A program made the translations under genes and the position numbers. From positions 19,865,848 through 19,929,847 of the forward strand of contig NW_026622986.1 of assembly GCF_023065955.2 (NCBI RefSeq): DNA of 64,000 nucleotides, written 5' to 3'. Positions within the stretch are counted from its first letter, which is position 1; each line of letters begins with the position of its first letter. The notes below the pieces were generated by a model, which ran no database searches, was not told where the DNA came from, and was given only the letters and a program-made list of their open reading frames with translations. Shown in pieces: positions 45,060 through 56,838 of this stretch. The DNA is from Ursus arctos. Lineage: Eukaryota; Chordata; Mammalia; Carnivora; Ursidae.

Positions 45060-45724
45060 TGGGGGAATATAACGCACTTGGGGAAATACAAGTAAAACTG
45101 GTTCATAGGACATGAGTTTCAGAGTGGCTGGAGATGTGGGAAGCAGAGACAGGAAGTGGTATATCATTGCACTGGCCCCTCTTGTTGATCTTTGAGTTCA
45201 GCTACGTAGTCAAACCCATAGGACTGTAATAGGCTCTACCTGGCGTAAGATTAACTTAGAAGGACAGGGACAAGCCAGAAGGGCAGCTTCAGGCATGGTT
45301 CCTCAGTTGTTCTCACAGAAGTACAGTTTAGTCTTCTTTGCACCCCACCCCCACCCCAACCCACAGGTGGTAACGTAATGAGATCTGATTGGTGGATGTG
45401 CGCACCACATCAGTTTAGTAGCCCCATGACCCACACAGAAACCACTCTCCCTTGTAAGAGTCCTATAGATACAGCTTCCACAAAGAGGCATACCCAGTTA
45501 CATGCATCACCACACTCATGAAGCCCAGAACCATGGTCTCCCACTCATAATCTTCCTAGACCAGACACTGTATAGCAACCATTTTACCATTAGAAATATT
45601 GTCCAGTAACATAGCTGACATTCCACCCTTCACAAGTTTCTGGGGGGAAGAAAAGCACTCTGTTCATGATAAAGTTCCCTTGTAAGACGGAAAAAAAGTT
45701 TTGTTAACTCGTTACTCTCAGACT
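45060..45724. other. No gene recognised; unassigned DNA
   Basis: Unique sequence, with a C-rich patch at 45343-45363. No repeat or exon recognised. Confidence 0.5.
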
Positions 45725-46010
45725 AAGACTAAGGAACTTGGTCTTTATCTTACAGGCAACAGAAATGAATCAAACCAAACTTGTGCTTTAGGAAGAACAT
45801 TCTGGTAGCAATGTGGAGGACAGACTCAAGAGGAAAGGGAGGCTTTGATTTTGAGAAACCAATAAAGAAGTCATTACAATAATCCCTAGGACCACAAATT
45901 AAGGCAGAAATAATAGAAAATTGAAAGGAATTGGTGACTAATTCAGGAAGGGAAGTGAAAAGGAAGCGTATGTCAAAAGTAACTCCCACATTTCTGGCTT
46001 TCATGACTTC
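45725..46010 (+). other. Possible old mammal-wide repeat
   Basis: aacttggtctttatcttaca, gaacattctggtagcaatg, aagtcattacaataatccc and aactcccacatttctggctt recall a widespread old repeat whose name I cannot recover. A minus-strand 84-codon ORF here is a shadow. Confidence 0.4.
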
Positions 46011-48049
46011 TAGTCACTAAAACAGAAAATGTGGAGAAAGGAATCCTGCCAAAAGTTGTCCTTATAAGAGAAAATGAAGAGCAATTCAGCACCATTTACA
46101 AAAGAAAAACACAAAGCAATCTTGATTTATATATCTTAAGTGATATCTTGACCTGGAAAGAATGCCTTAGTTTTCAGCTTAGAGCAATCTAAATATAGAG
46201 AGCAGTGCTATGAAATGCACTCACCTAAATCAGAGCATTTTATATTAGAACTAAGGAAAAATGATATTTTGCTATTCAACTGCTTCCTTACAGAACTCCA
46301 TGAATCCAACTTATTTGATGTAATAGCTTAGAGGTCCCCACATTAATAAGAGAACCACTGATTGATGTGATGCTGAAAAGAAGCTCATTCCTATGCTTAA
46401 ATCATATGCTTGTATATACCCTAAATCTTGGTAGTTTTCCTATATAACACGTATGTTTGGCACTTGAAACATATATGTTTATAATAAGGGATAAAGCTGG
46501 TCACTGCCTTAAAGAGGCAATGAAAGGTGTAAATATTTTAAAAAGAGGCAATATTCTCCTTCTAGACCACAGTTGCTTAGATTAGTACTTTCTAACCAGT
46601 TTTCCATCCATGAAATACGTATAACACAGTCATGTTTGCAAGGAATACTAAAATAAATGGGAAAAAAATAACAACATTCCATCTCTAATCTGGCAACCCC
46701 ACAACCTGTCCGTTTGAGGGCTCTGCACTAGATTATGTAATTTTCACTTTCTAATGTCTCCCCCTAGCTTCCACTGGATTTGAGCTCCAAAGCCAGCCAT
46801 GCAATCTGTTTGAGGAAGGGTTGCTTAAGGCATGGTATGCCTGGGCTTTGAGAAATATCTCTGAACAATCACTAAAGCCGTATCTTTTCTGTAATTGCTC
46901 CATGTGTAATACACTCTATGCCCTGAACAGCAGAAAGACGAGAGTAGAGTTGATTAAAAAAAAAAAGTCAGTCCTCCTTCAATTAATCCTTCACATGAAT
47001 CAAATAGTCCTTCATGGATTCTAGAAGGACGCACAGAACAATTCTTTCCTTCAGGCAGGTCATCTAATATTATCCACAGAGTCTACCTGGAATGGGTTCT
47101 CTACTCCATTCAACTTGTCCCAACAGAAACTTAACAATCCAAAGAAGACTTCTATGCTTTTTCTCAGGGTCACTCAGAAAGATGTCACCTTCACCATGCA
47201 GTTAATATTAGAATGGAAAGAAAGTACAGCCCATAATTTCCCCCAAAGTCCTTTTGACAGCTAACATATTAAATATTTGAGTCTGCACAGATATGCAGAG
47301 CAATCTCTCACTACAGGCTCATGCCACATTGAAATCCATAAATCGCCCCATTCAGTTCAGCCTATCTGCTTCTTACAAACCTGACAGGCCCTCATCTTAA
47401 ACTGTAAATATTTCCAAAAATTTCTCTTTCCTCCGTTCTCTGTGATAAGGATGTTTCTATGTCCTAAAAGCAGTTGTTCACTCAGCTTCTTTTCCTCCCT
47501 TGTACGTGAAGATATTCTGTCTCTATCAAACTTGCTTTGTCGTTATTTTCCTTTGGTGATTGTTGCAATATCCTAAAGAATGCGGAGAATGAAATTGAAA
47601 GAAGTAGGAAAAAAGATTGGAAGAATTCAGAAGAATTCTGAGACAGAAGGGAGATCGAGACAAAGATCTACATTGGGGTTCCTGTGCGTGTCATTCCTGT
47701 GTTGTTGGTGGGGTTGCACACTGGCACAATCACAGCCACTTCTCACAAACCTCAAGGCTTCCTGAGGCTTTAATCTTCCTTGGAACCTTGGTGTTTCCAT
47801 TTCTACCTTGCAATGGAGGATGTCTGCCCATGTTAGCAACTCTCTCTGCTGAGTAGCAAACATTCATGAGCTGTAACTCTCTGTTACCACGGAGGTAAAC
47901 CAAGGGCTCCTTCACTGCAGGTGGGACTCTCTAGACCACCAGGCAATGAATGGACACTGTAAGGACACTTCTGTGTAATTCTGCCAAAACAGGTTAAATT
48001 AGAGGCTAATGATAAATTTAAACCTCATGAAATCCCGTTTCTCTATTAG
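46011..48049. other. No gene recognised; unassigned DNA
   Basis: Two kilobases of ordinary sequence. Overlapping 60-80-codon ORFs on both strands at 47580-47915 have no family motif. They coincide with a slightly GC-richer patch and are not called as a gene. Confidence 0.45.
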
Positions 48050-48600
48050 AATCCAATGGGGCTATTACTATTAATCATGTTTCTAACCTCTATAAACTTG
48101 ATGCTTAAACATCTTCCCTACATGAATATGTTGGATGTGCCTTGTTCTGGACGACCTGACAATATACCTGAGTGCCCTTGCCTTGGCCTCCTGCTTCTGT
48201 CAGCAACCCCTCCCACTCCTCACCCCCGTCCATAGAAGTAGACCTCCCAGAGGGTGATTTTTCAAATACAAACTAACCAATCCAGAGTCCACACTCCCAA
48301 CCACCTTCCTTACTGAATTCTCACACTCCAGGCTACTATACCCCTACCATGATTACCCCCAGGCCAGACACCTAGGGACAGTTGCTATGCCCCAGAGCCT
48401 GATAAAATCATTCAGACTAGACAACCCTAAGCCTGCTTACTCTAACTCACCCACTGCTTCCTGTAGAAGCCTTGAAACAAAGGCTCTTGCTCACAGATCC
48501 TCTCCTCCCTGTGTAGACCCACCATGACATGACATCCTCCCTCCTCTTGGGAATTGTGGGTAATTAACTTTTTAATAACAATTGTTTCCAGAAATGTTAG
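48050..48600 (+). mobile_element. LTR-like sequence (candidate, weak)
   Basis: C-rich U3-like text with caaactaaccaatccagagt, then cccactgcttcctgtagaag, ccttgaaacaaaggctctt and cctctcctccctgtgtagac recalls R/U5 of an ERV LTR. No exact AATAAA. Family unknown. Confidence 0.3.
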
Positions 48601-48971
48601 CCTTACTATACCTCAAATTTTCTATTAAACAGTATATTTTAGGACCACTGCTTTCACTATAATACAGCACTAAGAAGAGAGTAATCACAGTGACCAGAAG
48701 GGAAATGTAAACCAGGTATTAAAGCTAAAATGTCCTTCCCTAATAACTGCTGTCTGGAAGGGAAGGCTGGCAGGGAGCAATGTGTCTCCTGAGTGGCCTT
48801 GAGGCATTACCTCTTCCTTCTGGAGGACAGAGTAGTGTATCAAGCGTCAAACCTCTCGTCTTATAAGCCCAGACTGGCTCCAATGCTTCCCTAATTTATT
48901 TGAACATCTCCGTGACTATATAATATGAATAAGATAATGGTTCCAAATTCGTGGTCTGTATAAGAATTGAA
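48601..48971. other. No gene recognised; unassigned DNA
   Basis: No repeat or exon recognised. Confidence 0.5.
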
Positions 48972-48987
48972 GAAGTAGCCCCTGTGA

Positions 48988-49430
48988 GGGGCACCTGGGT
49001 AGCTCAGTTGGTTAAGCAACCAATTCTTTTTTATTTTATTTCTTTATTTGAGAGAGAGAACACAAGTGGGGGAAGGGGCAGAGGGAGAGGGAAGAGCAGA
49101 CTCCCTGTGGAGCAGGGAGCCTGACATAGGGCTCCATCCCAGACCTCAGGATCATGACCTGAGCCGAAGGCAGATGCGTAACTGACTGAGCCAGCCAGGT
49201 GCCCCAAGCGGCTGACTCCTGATTTTGGCTCAGGTCCTGATCTCAAGGTCATGAGATCAAAGTCTGTATCAGGCTCCCCTCTCAGCAGGAATCTGGTTTA
49301 AGATTCTTTCCCTCCCTATCCCTCAGTCCCTCTCCACCCCCATGCCCCACCCCCACCTCCCCACCTCTCCCACCCCTGCTTGCACTGCAGGTGCACACTC
49401 TCTCTCACTCTGTCTCAAAACGAAAAAAAA
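48988..49430 (+). mobile_element. Can-SINE, older, split by a second SINE
   Basis: The head (ggggcacctgggtagctcag) is at 48988 and the remainder (ctgactcctgattttggctc to the A tail) at about 49210-49430. TSD agaagtagcccctgtga / gaagtaaccactgcgga near 48971-48987 and 49431-49447, imperfect. C-rich expansion at 49333-49375. Confidence 0.93.
49026..49205 (-). mobile_element. Can-SINE nested in a Can-SINE, antisense
   Basis: T-rich tail at 49026, then ttatttgagagagagaacac, cagggagcctgacatagggc and agccagccaggtgcccc. The repeated target appears as aagcaaccaattc / aagcggctgactc, degenerate. Confidence 0.93.
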
Positions 49431-49479
49431 GAAGTAACCACTGCGGAGTTCCTGTTACAGTGCTCGACACACAGTAAAT

Positions 49480-49693
49480 ATATTCATTAAATGATAAATA
49501 TTACTATTGGTATTATTAATATCACTATAATTATTTTTTTATTTTTGTTTAATGTCTCACTTCTTGCTGAACTGGTAGCTAAGATGCAATACTCAATAAA
49601 TGGTAAATATTACTGGTACTATTAATATCATCATAACTAATTGTTAAAAATTATTTAATATCTCCCTTGTTGCTGAAATGGTTAAAGATCCAA
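49480..49693. repeat. Diverged tandem duplication, period about 110 bp
   Basis: aaatgataaatattactatt at 49489 parallels aaatggtaaatattactggt at 49598. Both are followed by ttaatatca, a TTTAATRTCTC phrase and ttgctgaa(c/a)tggt. Confidence 0.75.
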
Positions 49694-49983
49694 CCAGGCC
49701 CCAAATTTCTGAATTATTTCAAAAATTTTAAAAATGAATGATTCATCAGTCAAAAAAACACAAGATTTGTCATTTCGTCACTCACAAAACTTCTGATTTG
49801 TTTTCATAATAACCAGCCCACTTGTCATGTTACAGCCAATATTACTTGTAAAGTCTTCATTCGGAAAGGGAGAGAAATCATAATGATTGTGACAAGGCGA
49901 GAAACCATCAAGCATTCAGTAATGAAAAGACACAAGCATAGCTATGAAATCCTCTAAAAAAGATTTAAATATCAATAAATCTT

Positions 49984-50179
49984 TTTTTTTAAAGATTTTA
50001 TTTATTTATTTGACAGAGATAGAGACAGCCAGCGAGAGAGGGAACACAAGCAGGGGGAGTGGGAGAGGAAGAAGCAGGCTCATAGCGGAGGAGCCTGATG
50101 TGGGGCTTGATCCCATAACGCCGGGATCACGCCCTGAGCCGAAGGCAGACGCTTAACCGCTGTGCCACCCAGGCGCCCC
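49984..50179 (-). mobile_element. Can-SINE, youngest bear-type, antisense
   Basis: Plus strand: tttaaagattttatttattt, aggctcatagcggaggagcc, cataacgccgggatcacgcc and gtgccacccaggcgcccc. Exact 18-bp TSD taaatatcaataaatctt at 49966-49983 and 50180-50197. Confidence 0.97.
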
Positions 50180-50269
50180 TAAATATCAATAAATCTTAAG
50201 TAAAAATAGCACAGCACGTAGAACCTAGGTATACATAGTTTTGGTGCGATGTCTCATAGTTTCCATGCT

Positions 50270-50730
50270 GTGCTAGTTAATTTTATGTGTCAACTTGACC
50301 GAATGATGAGGTACCCAAATATTTCATAAAAGATTCTTGGTGTTTCCATGAGGGTGTTTGTGGATGAGACTAACGTGTAAATTGGTAGACTGAGTAGAGC
50401 AGATTGACCTCCTTAATGTGGATAGTACTCGTGCAGTCAAGCGAAGGCCTGAACAGAACAAAATAGTAAAACAGGCCTGCCCCTACCTGGAGGAAGAGAG
50501 AATGCCTCCTCTCTCAGTGCTTTCCAAATGGGACATCAGCTTTTTCCTGCATTTGAACTCAAACTGAAACATCAGATCTCTTGGGGCTTCAGCTTGCTGA
50601 AGACCTGCAGGTCTTGAGACGTATCCGTTTCCATAATTATGTAAGTTAACTCCTTCAAATAAATAAATAAGGAGATAGATATAAATCCTATTGATTTTGT
50701 TTCTCTGGAAAATTTTGATTAATACATGTG
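50270..50730 (+). mobile_element. Old MER-type interspersed repeat
   Basis: taattttatgtgtcaacttg, gggtgtttgtggatgagac, agcagattgacctccttaat, acctgcaggtcttgagacg and ttttgtttctctggaaaatt follow, in order, a common mammalian medium-reiterated repeat. Its class (LTR or DNA) I cannot settle. It is non-coding. Confidence 0.7.
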
Positions 50731-50754
50731 CACCAAAACATGTGATAATAATGA

Positions 50755-50990
50755 GAAGAAATCATCACAGGAGGCTATGTGCCAGACACTGTTCTAAGTT
50801 CTTTCTAGAAATTTCCTCATTCTTTACAAGTCTGATGCACCAGATATTACTGATAGTTTCGGTAGGAAAAACAGTGGCATCAAGAGGTAAAATAATAGCT
50901 TATAGCAGCTTATACAAGCAGAATTTGAACCTATGCACCGTGGCTCCAGAATTTGTGCTTCTGACCACGATGACGTCCTGCCTCTCCTAC
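50755..50990 (-). mobile_element. MIR, antisense
   Basis: ctatgtgccagacactgttc, aagttctttctagaaatttc, gcagaatttgaacctatgca and gcttctgaccacgatgacgt are the reverse of MIR in order over about 230 bp. Confidence 0.75.
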
Positions 50991-51905
50991 TGAACAAAAT
51001 ACTGGGGGGTGAGGCATGAGGCAGACCATCACTCGAAATCCAGTTCTGCTGTGGACAGTTCTGTGTAACTTCAGCCCCATATTCTTGTCTTTTAAAAAAT
51101 GACTGGTAGGAATTTTGTAAAAAACAAATATTCAATTCATGATATGAACCCTACCGTATTTTCCTAGCACACCACTAGTATTCAATCACTGTTAATTCTT
51201 TGTACCACTGTGAATAAAATTTTCTTGATTGTGTTTCCATAAACATAGACTATAGTAACCCATGAGTATTTCTCCTCACTAGAAAGCAATACACTTCTAA
51301 GTTCTTTTATCCTTTGCTCTTTTGATGATATATCTCCCATACACTTTCGAAATTAGCGGTAAACATAAAAGAAATTCAGTTTTAATACCCATATTTCTAT
51401 TAAGTTACACCATGCTTGCCATGTTGTAAAACAAATTTTCGTAATTTCGTTATCATGATAAAATGAAAGAGAACTTGCATTCCGACATTTAAAATAATAT
51501 ACCTTCTCTAAAAATAATATACCTTCTCTAAGAGCTCTAACTTCAGCCTTGCAGATGTGACAAATTATTTTTTTATTCTATTTACATTTTATGTGGGAAA
51601 TTTACTTGTCAGTCGAACTATATACAAATTGCATTGTTCATTACTCCTTATAAAACAGAAACTACAAGAGCTCATAATTTTTGTAACATCTGAATTGATG
51701 TTAGTAGCAGTAATGTTTTGTAGACCTTACATTTCCTTACAGAAAGCTGACTACATTAATATCATTAGTACGTTTTCATCGAGAGAGCAGTCAAGGTCGT
51801 AACCATAAGTTAACTTATCTGCAGCAAAGGAAATACCAATGTTTTTCTTCAACTTTTTATTCTTGCTTGGCTTCAAATTGTAGCTGGATATATAAGCAAA
51901 TGTAA
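50991..51905. other. Unassigned DNA with a 20-bp tandem pair
   Basis: aaaataatataccttctcta occurs twice without a gap at 51491-51510 and 51511-51530. No gene or repeat family recognised. The ORF at 51557-51802 has no motif. Confidence 0.5.
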
Positions 51906-51907
51906 TT

Positions 51908-53335
51908 CTTTTTTTAACAGCTTTACTGAGCTATAAATGGTATACAATAAACTCCACATATTTAATTATATAATTTGATATATTTTAACATATGTACACA
52001 CCCATGCAACAACCACCACAATAAAGATAATAAACATATCCATCACCTCCAAAAGTTTCCCTCTGCCCTTTTGTAAATCTATCCTCTTTTCAGCAGTCTT
52101 CCCATCTCAGATGTGATGAACAGACTCCAAGGTGGCCTCCCATTGTTCTTGCCCTGCATAATCTCTTCCCCCTGAGTGTGGGCTGCCCCTGTGACTTTTA
52201 ACCAACAGAATATGCAAATGTGATTGGATGCACGTGATTACATATGCGTGGTAATGTATATGGATGGTAATACTTATAATGTCTCCTTGCTAGCCTTGAG
52301 GAAGCCAGCTGTCAGTTTGTGAGCTGCCATACGGAGAAGGCCATGAGGCAAGGAGCCGAGGGCAGTCTCCAGCCCCAAACCAGTGAGAAACTGATGCCTC
52401 AGTCCAGCAGCCTGCAAGGAACTGAATGCTACCAACGACGACATGAACTTGGAAGCAGATCCTTCCCCAGACTAGCCTCAAATGAGAACCCAAACCTGAC
52501 CAACACCTGTGAGTGCAGCCTTGTACAGGACTCACAGTTGAGCTGTGACCAGACTTTTAACCCACAGAAAGTATGAGATAATAAATACATGTCATTTTAA
52601 GTTGCTGAATTTTGGGGAATATTGTTACACAGCAATAGAGAACTAATATACCATGCGATCTGCTTTCCGTTACTGTAGATTAGTATGCATTTTCTAAAAT
52701 TTTATGTAAAAGAAAATACAGAGTATGAACTCTTTTTTGTCTAGTTTCTTTCTCCGAATGTGATTATTTGAGGTTTATGTTGTTGGATATATCAATAGTT
52801 TACTCCTCTCTGCTGTTGAGTAGTATTTTATTATTTGGATATCCCATAATTTATCCAGCTTTTCACCTGACAGTAGACATCTCAGTTGTTTCCACTTTGG
52901 GGTTAGGCAGGTGCCATGAATGTTAGTATGCAAATCTTTGTATGGCTATACACTTTAATTTCTCTTGGGTAAATACCTAGGAGTGGAATGGCTAGGATTA
53001 CATGATGAGTCTCAGTATTTTACATCCCCACCAGCAGTGTGTGGAATTCCTGTTCTTCCACATCCTTACCAGAACTTGACATGCTCAATATTTTTTAAAA
53101 GGTGTGTGGTTGTATCCATTGTAGGTTTAATTTGCATTTCTCTAAAGGCTGATGATATTGAACATCTTTTCACATGCTTATTTTCTATCTATATGTCTTT
53201 TGTTTAAATTCTCTCATTTTTAAAATTAGGTAGTTTGTTTTCTTATTACTGAGTTTTGATAATTCTTTATATATTCTGGAGACAAGTCTTTTATCAGACA
53301 TGTTCTTTGCAAATATTTTCTCTCAGTAAGTCTTT
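51908..53335 (-). mobile_element. Ancient L1 3' end, antisense, split by MLT1
   Basis: Plus-strand words tttactgagctataaatggt, gcaacaaccaccacaataaa (left) and tgttgagtagtattttatta, tgggtaaatacctaggagtg, tttgcatttctctaaaggc, ttttatcagacatgttcttt (right) belong to one reversed L1. The MLT1 LTR sits between them. Confidence 0.85.
52120..52655 (+). mobile_element. MLT1-type LTR (ERVL-MaLR)
   Basis: ttccccctgagtgtgggctg, aaccaacagaatatgcaaa, tgcaaggaactgaatgctac, cttggaagcagatccttccc, agatcataaa-like gagataataaatacatgtc, taagttgctgaattttgggg and cagcaatagagaactaatat follow the MLT1 order end to end. An 85-codon ORF inside is fortuitous. Confidence 0.85.
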
Positions 53336-53344
53336 TCGTTCTCT

Positions 53345-53557
53345 TTTTTTCTTTCTTTCTCTCTATTTTTTTTTTTTTTTTTTAGAGAGAGAGCATGCAT
53401 GAGTGGGGGGGAGGAGCAGACAGAAAGGGAGAATCTTACGCAGGCTCCATGCCCAGTTAGGAACCTGACATGAGACTCAGTCTCATGATCCTGAGAGCAT
53501 AACCTGAGCCGAAATCAAGAGTCAGATACTTAACTGATTGAGCCATGCAGGCACCCC
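53345..53557 (-). mobile_element. Can-SINE, older, antisense
   Basis: T-rich tail, gagagagagcatgcatgagt, atgatcctgagagcataacc and gagccatgcaggcacccc. No clear TSD. Placed between two L1 ends. Confidence 0.9.
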
Positions 53558-53770
53558 AGAAACAGATCCTTAACTATAAAGAACAAACTGAAGCTTACCA
53601 GACGGGAGGTGGGTGGGGGAATGGGTTAAATAGGTGATGGGGATTACGGATTTGTGATGAGCACTGGGTGTTGCATGAAAGTGTTGAATCACTATATTGT
53701 TTACCTGAAACTAATATAACAATGTATGTTAATCACCTGGAATTTAAATGAAAACTTAAGAAAAAATAAG
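53558..53770 (+). mobile_element. L1 3'UTR fragment
   Basis: gaggtgggtgggggaatggg, aataggtgatggggattacg, tgagcactgggtgttgcatg and acctggaatttaaatgaaaa are carnivoran L1 3'UTR text, older than the copies at 14837 and 21332. Confidence 0.8.
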
Positions 53771-53824
53771 GACCTAAGACAATGCCTGGCAAATAATAAA
53801 TGATCAATAAATATTTGCCTTCCA

Positions 53825-55160
53825 AAATATACATTTCTTCTGTATTTCCAACACTTAATACTAGGTGGGGATCAAATAATGTCAGTTGTGTATGATAATG
53901 ATTAGTAATAATAAGGAAAAATTAGAGAAGAAATGGAGAGATCTATCAAAAGAAAAGAACAGGACTGGTGGGGAAATGCAGTGACTAATTTTTTTCTGAC
54001 AATTTAATGTACATTTTTTTTCTTTTTACTGAGAGACCATGGTAATCATTTGATACTGAATTAAACCCTGTTTTATACCCTCTAGAACATGCCAGATGAT
54101 TTGTCCTTATTGTTGAACAAAATATTTAAACTCTTTTCTATTTAAATTTAGATCTTCACACACACCTAAGAGCCATAGGACATAAACTGCAAAAGATCCT
54201 TAGAAAGCTAACGGATCTCAAAACTGAGGCTTTTGCTTCCCATCAGGTCAGATCAATATACATCTCCTGAGCAATAAGGTTAGGCAATGAATAGGAAGGA
54301 TCATTGTCCTTGAGGAAATTGTATTTGCACTGTGGACTTAGAAACACAAGTAGATGATTCCAATGCAATGTGCTAAAGAACAATGAGATACACACAAGGA
54401 CAACTTCAAGGACTTAAAGCCTGCATAGTAGGAAAGTAGCTGTGTAAGTAGCTGTGTGAGACGGATTTGTTTTCCAGGTTTTATCAGAAATATTTCACAT
54501 GAGCTTGGTATTAAAACTTCGTCATCCTGCTAGGATAAGCCCCAAATCAAAAGGTATAAACTATACAATAAGGGAATTTGAGAACAAATTTAAGGGGAAA
54601 ATAATCCCAACACAATTTTTCTTTTATCACCATCCACATGGAGTCCTACCTCTATTCAGTGTAAAAGGTCCATACATTTTATTAAAAGGCTAATGAAATT
54701 AAAATGAGGTAGAAGAAAAGCTTTCACAGCATCCTAATTAGATTTGTTAGCATTTCAATTATTACAATTTTTAAAAAATATATATGGAAATTTTACTACC
54801 TGCAGTGGGCAATCCAAACTTTCCTGCAGAGGAAAATTTGAAGGCTCTTTAAATTTTTCAAAGATCCATAACTGGCACTAAGTGGCTAATAAGGCATTAA
54901 AAAAATTACATGGCCAAGACCTGGATAAATAGAAATGTCAAAAGAGGTGAACCTAGCACTTACGGCTATTTTCCCCCTAGGGATATTTTCTAATTCTAGA
55001 AGAGGCACAGAAGAGGGAGAGTAGCTGAACAGGGCTTTCCAAAAATTCATGAGGCCTGAGGACCAAAACTTGGGAGTTCAAGACCAGCTGAAAAGGGACT
55101 GTCAACATGAATACTTTTCCATGGCCTTCACACCTGATTTAAGCCTGCCACATCATGATA
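53825..55160. other. No gene recognised; AT-rich unassigned DNA
   Basis: A MIR/L2-type end (atgcctggcaaataataaat) is just upstream at 53790. The 54240-54420 part has an L2-like flavour only. No exon. Confidence 0.45.
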
Positions 55161-55164
55161 ACTG

Positions 55165-55350
55165 AATTCCAAGAGGAAGCGTCTCAAGAATAAACATGCC
55201 AAGAGCCCCAGGTAGAAGCTGCAGGGCTTCCTGTGACTTCACCTCAGTAGTCATGTGGCATTATTTTTGCCATATTCTACTGGTTAAAACTGAGTCACAG
55301 TGTCAGCCCAGACTTAAGGGTAGGAGACTACACAATGCTTTGAATACTAG
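55165..55350 (-). mobile_element. MLT1 fragment, antisense
   Basis: aagagccccaggtagaagct, gcagggcttcctgtgacttc, gtagtcatgtggcattattt and aaactgagtcacagtgtcag are the reverse of an MLT1 interior/U3 part. Confidence 0.6.
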
Positions 55351-55399
55351 AGGACATGATTCATTAAGGAGGACATCTTTGAAGACTTTATGTTATAGG

Positions 55400-55650
55400 A
55401 AAGTATGTTCCCAACCAACAACCAACATCAACTGCCAACCACATGAGTGAGCCATCAAGAATACCCTTCCCAGTTAAGCTTTCAGATGACTGGAGACTTG
55501 GTCATCATCTGACTAGAACCATATAAGAGAACCCAAATGAGAATTCTCCAGGTGAGCCTGGGTACCACAGAAACATGAGAAATAATAATAAATCGTTGGT
55601 TTAGGGCATTAATTTTGCAGTGATCTATTATGCAAAATTAGATGGCAGAA
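55400..55650 (+). mobile_element. MLT1 fragment, sense
   Basis: caaccacatgagtgagccat, gctttcagatgactggagac, gagaaataataataaatcgt and aattttgcagtgatctatta follow the MLT1 3' half. It stands next to an oppositely oriented MLT1 piece. Confidence 0.6.
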
Positions 55651-56216
55651 ACATCTTTCACTGTCCAGGCAATAAAAATAAGATTAGAATGCATGCTATT
55701 GTATCCAGGGTAACAACTTAAAAGAATAGAGTAAGTAACTATATAAGTAAAAAGCCAAAAAAGAGAGATAATAAAAATAACCAATCCAGACAAACAAGTT
55801 TATAGTTATTTCACAACAGACTGATGGTCTTGCAAAACTAGGAAAAAATTAATTATTTGAATCATATTTTTAAAGGTATTAGGAATCTGTGAAAGCAAAG
55901 AGTTAGATGAAATAAAATTCCAAGAAGAATTCTAAAGAGAAGTATCTAAGAGGAGAAATTTTCTCAGGGGAGCTAAAAACATCCAATTATTTTCCCCACA
56001 GAACATGAGGTAATTTCAGCTGTAGACTAAAGACCTAGTTTGTCCAAGATTCAGGTTTGCCAAAGCACAGAGCCTCTAATGGGGGAAATGTAAACTGGAA
56101 AAGTTGTGGGTAATCATAGAATAAATAGTGTGGCAAACTGAAAACCTGAAGGATCTAGAAAAATAGCTGATATAATCATAGGACATTTTCTGCATTCTGA
56201 GGCCATGATGGTGTAA
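55651..56216. other. No gene recognised; AT-rich unassigned DNA
   Basis: No repeat or exon could be supported. Confidence 0.5.
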
Positions 56217-56230
56217 AAAGACATAGATTA

Positions 56231-56432
56231 GGGGCACCTGGGTGGCTCAGTCGTTAAGCGTCTGCCTTCAGCTCAGGGCGTGATCCCAGCGTTATGGGAT
56301 CGAGCCCCACATCAGGCTCCTCCACTGGCAGCCTGCTTCTTCCTCTCCCACCCCCCACCCCCCCGCTTGTGTTCCCTCTCTCTCTGGCTGTCTCTCTGTC
56401 AAAATAAATAAAATAAAATCTTAAAAAAAAAA
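56231..56432 (+). mobile_element. Can-SINE, young
   Basis: Head ggggcacctgggtggctcag with gcgttatgggatcgagcccc. A C-rich expansion (ccccccacccccccg) at 56351-56365. TSD aaagacatagatta / aaggacatagatta at 56217-56230 and 56433-56446. Confidence 0.96.
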
Positions 56433-56446
56433 AAGGACATAGATTA

Positions 56447-56838
56447 AAATCTCCTAGAGGCAGACTGAAATTCTGTCCATTTCTCAATGCTTAGGAAATA
56501 AAAACTTGCTTCAAATGCACTGCCAACTTTCTCTTTCAATATTTGTCACATTTTGAAAAACACAAGGGGTGAGCCCAGAGATTTGGCTCTGAAGCATAGA
56601 ACCAGAACTACTACAGTGATTCACATCTGAGAAAAATAAGACTGCCCAGGCCCTAAAACAAAGGTCTGGGAGAACCTCATCCTAAACAAAGTTAAGCCAG
56701 AGGTAGACTGATCAGTAAAACTCAAACTCAGCTATTACCCAGTTCAATTTTGAATTGGATTTAGAAGACTCTCACTCTATCTGCTCAATGGAGGAAAGAG
56801 AATCCTTAACATAAAGTTTAAAAATTTAAAGTAAATTT
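56447..56838. other. No gene recognised; unassigned DNA
   Basis: The text between two SINEs is not assigned to a repeat. Confidence 0.45.

Noticed and set aside
44853..45167. K/R-rich plus ORF and P/S/L-rich minus ORFs
   Set aside because: Products of the polypurine tract at 44966-45058.
47580..47915. Cluster of 60-80-codon ORFs on both strands
   Set aside because: No family motif, no splice context and no agreement on one frame; likely chance in a slightly GC-richer patch.
52290..52576. ORFs of 81 and 85 codons on opposite strands
   Set aside because: Both fall inside the MLT1 LTR, which is non-coding.
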